Origin: an uncultured Oscillospiraceae bacterium | Lineage (GTDB): Bacteria > Bacillota > Clostridia > Oscillospirales > Acutalibacteraceae | Assembly (NCBI GenBank): GCA_900549945.1 | Contig: URQJ01000132.1 | Location: 1 to 5,630, forward strand | DNA length: 5,630 nucleotides | Direction of reading: 5' to 3' | Part shown: positions 5,225 through 5,630 of the stretch, piece after piece | Layout: each line of letters begins with the position of its first letter | Numbering within the stretch: position 1 is the stretch's first letter | Notes under the pieces: generated by a model | What the model was told of the DNA's origin: nothing | Databases searched by the model: none | What the model saw: the letters and a program-made list of their open reading frames with translations, nothing else | Position numbers and translations under genes: made by a program

Positions 5225-5251
5225 CAAAAAAGCGGGCCGAAAAGCCCGCTT
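5225..5251 (-). terminator. Rho-independent terminator of rpsU
   Basis: AAGCGGGC (5230-5237) pairs perfectly with GCCCGCTT (5244-5251) around a 6-nt loop and is followed by a T-run on the minus strand. It starts 12 nt after the rpsU stop codon and separates rpsU from the yqeG-efp unit. Confidence 0.92.
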
Positions 5252-5263
5252 CTTCACGTTTCA

Positions 5264-5440
5264 TTATTTGTACTTGCGCTTGCGAGCGGCTTCGGACTTC
5301 TTCTTGCGCTTCACGGAGGGCTTTTCATAAGCCTCTCTCTTGCGCACCTCCTGAATCACGCCAGCTCTGGCGCACTGCTTCTTGAAGCGTCTGAGCGCGC
5401 TCTCCAAAGACTCGTTGTCTTTGATTCGGATTTCAGCCAT
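5264..5440 (-). CDS. rpsU: 30S ribosomal protein S21
   Basis: A 58-codon gene encodes a very basic protein beginning [20 protein letters not shown] and ending with a Lys/Arg-rich tail ([14 protein letters not shown]). This is the classic S21 layout: a short N-terminal strand, a helix with [12 protein letters not shown] (18-29), then [12 protein letters not shown] (31-42). S21 joins the 30S platform near the 16S rRNA 3' end and assists translation initiation. Length is normal for Firmicutes. The ATG at 5440 has a strong GGGAGGG site 6 nt upstream. It is a single-gene transcript: consensus promoter at 5506-5534, a leader of about 60 nt with a small hairpin, and a terminator at 5225-5251. In many Firmicutes rpsU is grouped with a GatB/YqeY-domain gene; that partner is not directly downstream here. 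Confidence 0.97.
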   Translation of the reverse strand: MAEIRIKDNESLESALRRFKKQCARAGVIQEVRKREAYEKPSVKRKKKSEAARKRKYK

Positions 5441-5479
5441 CTATATCCCTCCCATCCGCCATCAGGCAGGGGTGTATTT

Positions 5480-5498
5480 GTTATTAGCACGAAATAAC
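5480..5498 (-). other. Small hairpin at the 5' end of the rpsU leader
   Basis: GTTATT (5480-5485) and AATAAC (5493-5498) form a 6-bp stem with a 7-nt loop immediately after the predicted transcription start. It could stabilise the short message. I do not recognise a known ribosomal-protein leader motif in it. Confidence 0.4.
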
Positions 5499-5505
5499 AC
5501 AAACA

Positions 5506-5534
5506 ATTATAGTTGCCGAGGCAAAAAAAGTCAA
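5506..5534 (-). promoter_or_regulatory. Strong sigma-A promoter of rpsU
   Basis: TTGACT (5529-5534) and a perfect TATAAT (5506-5511) are separated by 17 bp on the minus strand. An A/T-rich stretch lies just upstream of the -35 box (about 5535-5553), compatible with an UP-like element, as expected for a ribosomal protein gene. Confidence 0.9.
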
Positions 5535-5630
5535 GGCTTTTTTCATAAATTTGCAAGAAAAGCGCGCTTCGGGCAAAAGTTTTCTTGTAATTCGGCTCTG
5601 CGCGCTCGCCTAGCATTGGCGCGCGGCGCT
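5535..5630. other. Window edge upstream of rpsU: no gene supported, one inverted repeat
   Basis: No reading frame on either strand here looks like a protein I recognise. CAAGAAAA (5554-5561) and TTTTCTTG (5580-5587) are exact inverted copies around an 18-nt GC-rich spacer that includes the palindrome AAGCGCGCTT (5560-5569). It may be part of the terminator of a gene beyond the window, but no clean U-tract follows on either strand. Confidence 0.35.

Noticed and set aside
5114..5257. N-terminal extension of the YqeG-like protein to an ATG at 5257.
   Set aside because: The extension would be encoded by the rpsU terminator and a GC-rich spacer, is not family-like, and the ATG at 5113 has its own ribosome binding site.
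4637..5497. A 286-codon plus-strand open frame across yqeG and rpsU.
   Set aside because: Antisense to two well-supported genes and their terminator; composition is that of a shadow frame.
5356..5616. An 86-codon minus-strand open frame upstream of and overlapping rpsU.
   Set aside because: It runs through the rpsU promoter and leader in another frame and shows no recognisable motif.
1..5630. Mobile element, CRISPR array, toxin-antitoxin pair or defence system.
   Set aside because: I saw no transposase or recombinase motifs, no regularly spaced repeats, no tRNA-fragment attachment duplicate and no toxin- or effector-like gene; the content is housekeeping.

Overview
The window is a GC-rich stretch of a Gram-positive, Clostridia-type chromosome, most likely from the Oscillospiraceae/Ruminococcaceae side of the class. 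The pointers are consensus sigma-A promoters and strong GGAGG-type ribosome binding sites, a CD1247-type acidic zinc-ribbon protein next to efp, a clostridial-style FeoA followed by the HPGLGEGGRYHV linker, and a CCA-encoding tRNA. The species call is an inference. Every gene I can support lies on the minus strand, so transcription runs from high to low coordinates; the long plus-strand reading frames are antisense shadows of high-GC genes.

In transcription order: (1) 5264-5440 rpsU (ribosomal protein S21), with its own perfectly spaced promoter, a short structured leader and a strong terminator. (2) 4580-5113 a YqeG-type HAD phosphatase carrying a recent-looking 15-bp tandem duplication near its 3' end. 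(3) 3448-4527 an M24 aminopeptidase P/prolidase-type peptidase, 52 bp downstream. (4) 2793-3350 efp (elongation factor P), with an additional promoter in front of it. (5) 2254-2706 a CD1247-like acidic zinc-ribbon protein, followed by a terminator. Genes 2 to 5 look like one transcriptional unit with an internal promoter before efp. The peptidase-efp-CD1247 order is a familiar one in Clostridia.

Beyond that terminator come: (6) 697-2076 a membrane polyprenyl-phosphate sugar-1-phosphate transferase with its own consensus promoter. No other polysaccharide gene is visible, so it is an orphan here. (7) 538-614 a tRNA with anticodon CAU, with its own promoter and a 17-bp-stem terminator. (8) 1-315 the start of a FeoA-domain protein that runs off the window edge. 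It is probably the N-terminus of a fused FeoA-FeoB ferrous iron transporter, and its promoter -10 box lies inside a DtxR-family-like palindrome.

Most of the window is housekeeping: translation (S21, EF-P, tRNA), proline-related peptide turnover, envelope glycan initiation and iron uptake. I found no sign of a defence island, mobile element, CRISPR array or novel multi-gene system. The points worth a second look are small: the iron operator, the coding tandem repeat, the Cys-rich tail of the CD1247-like protein, the orphan glycan initiator and the identity of the CAU tRNA.
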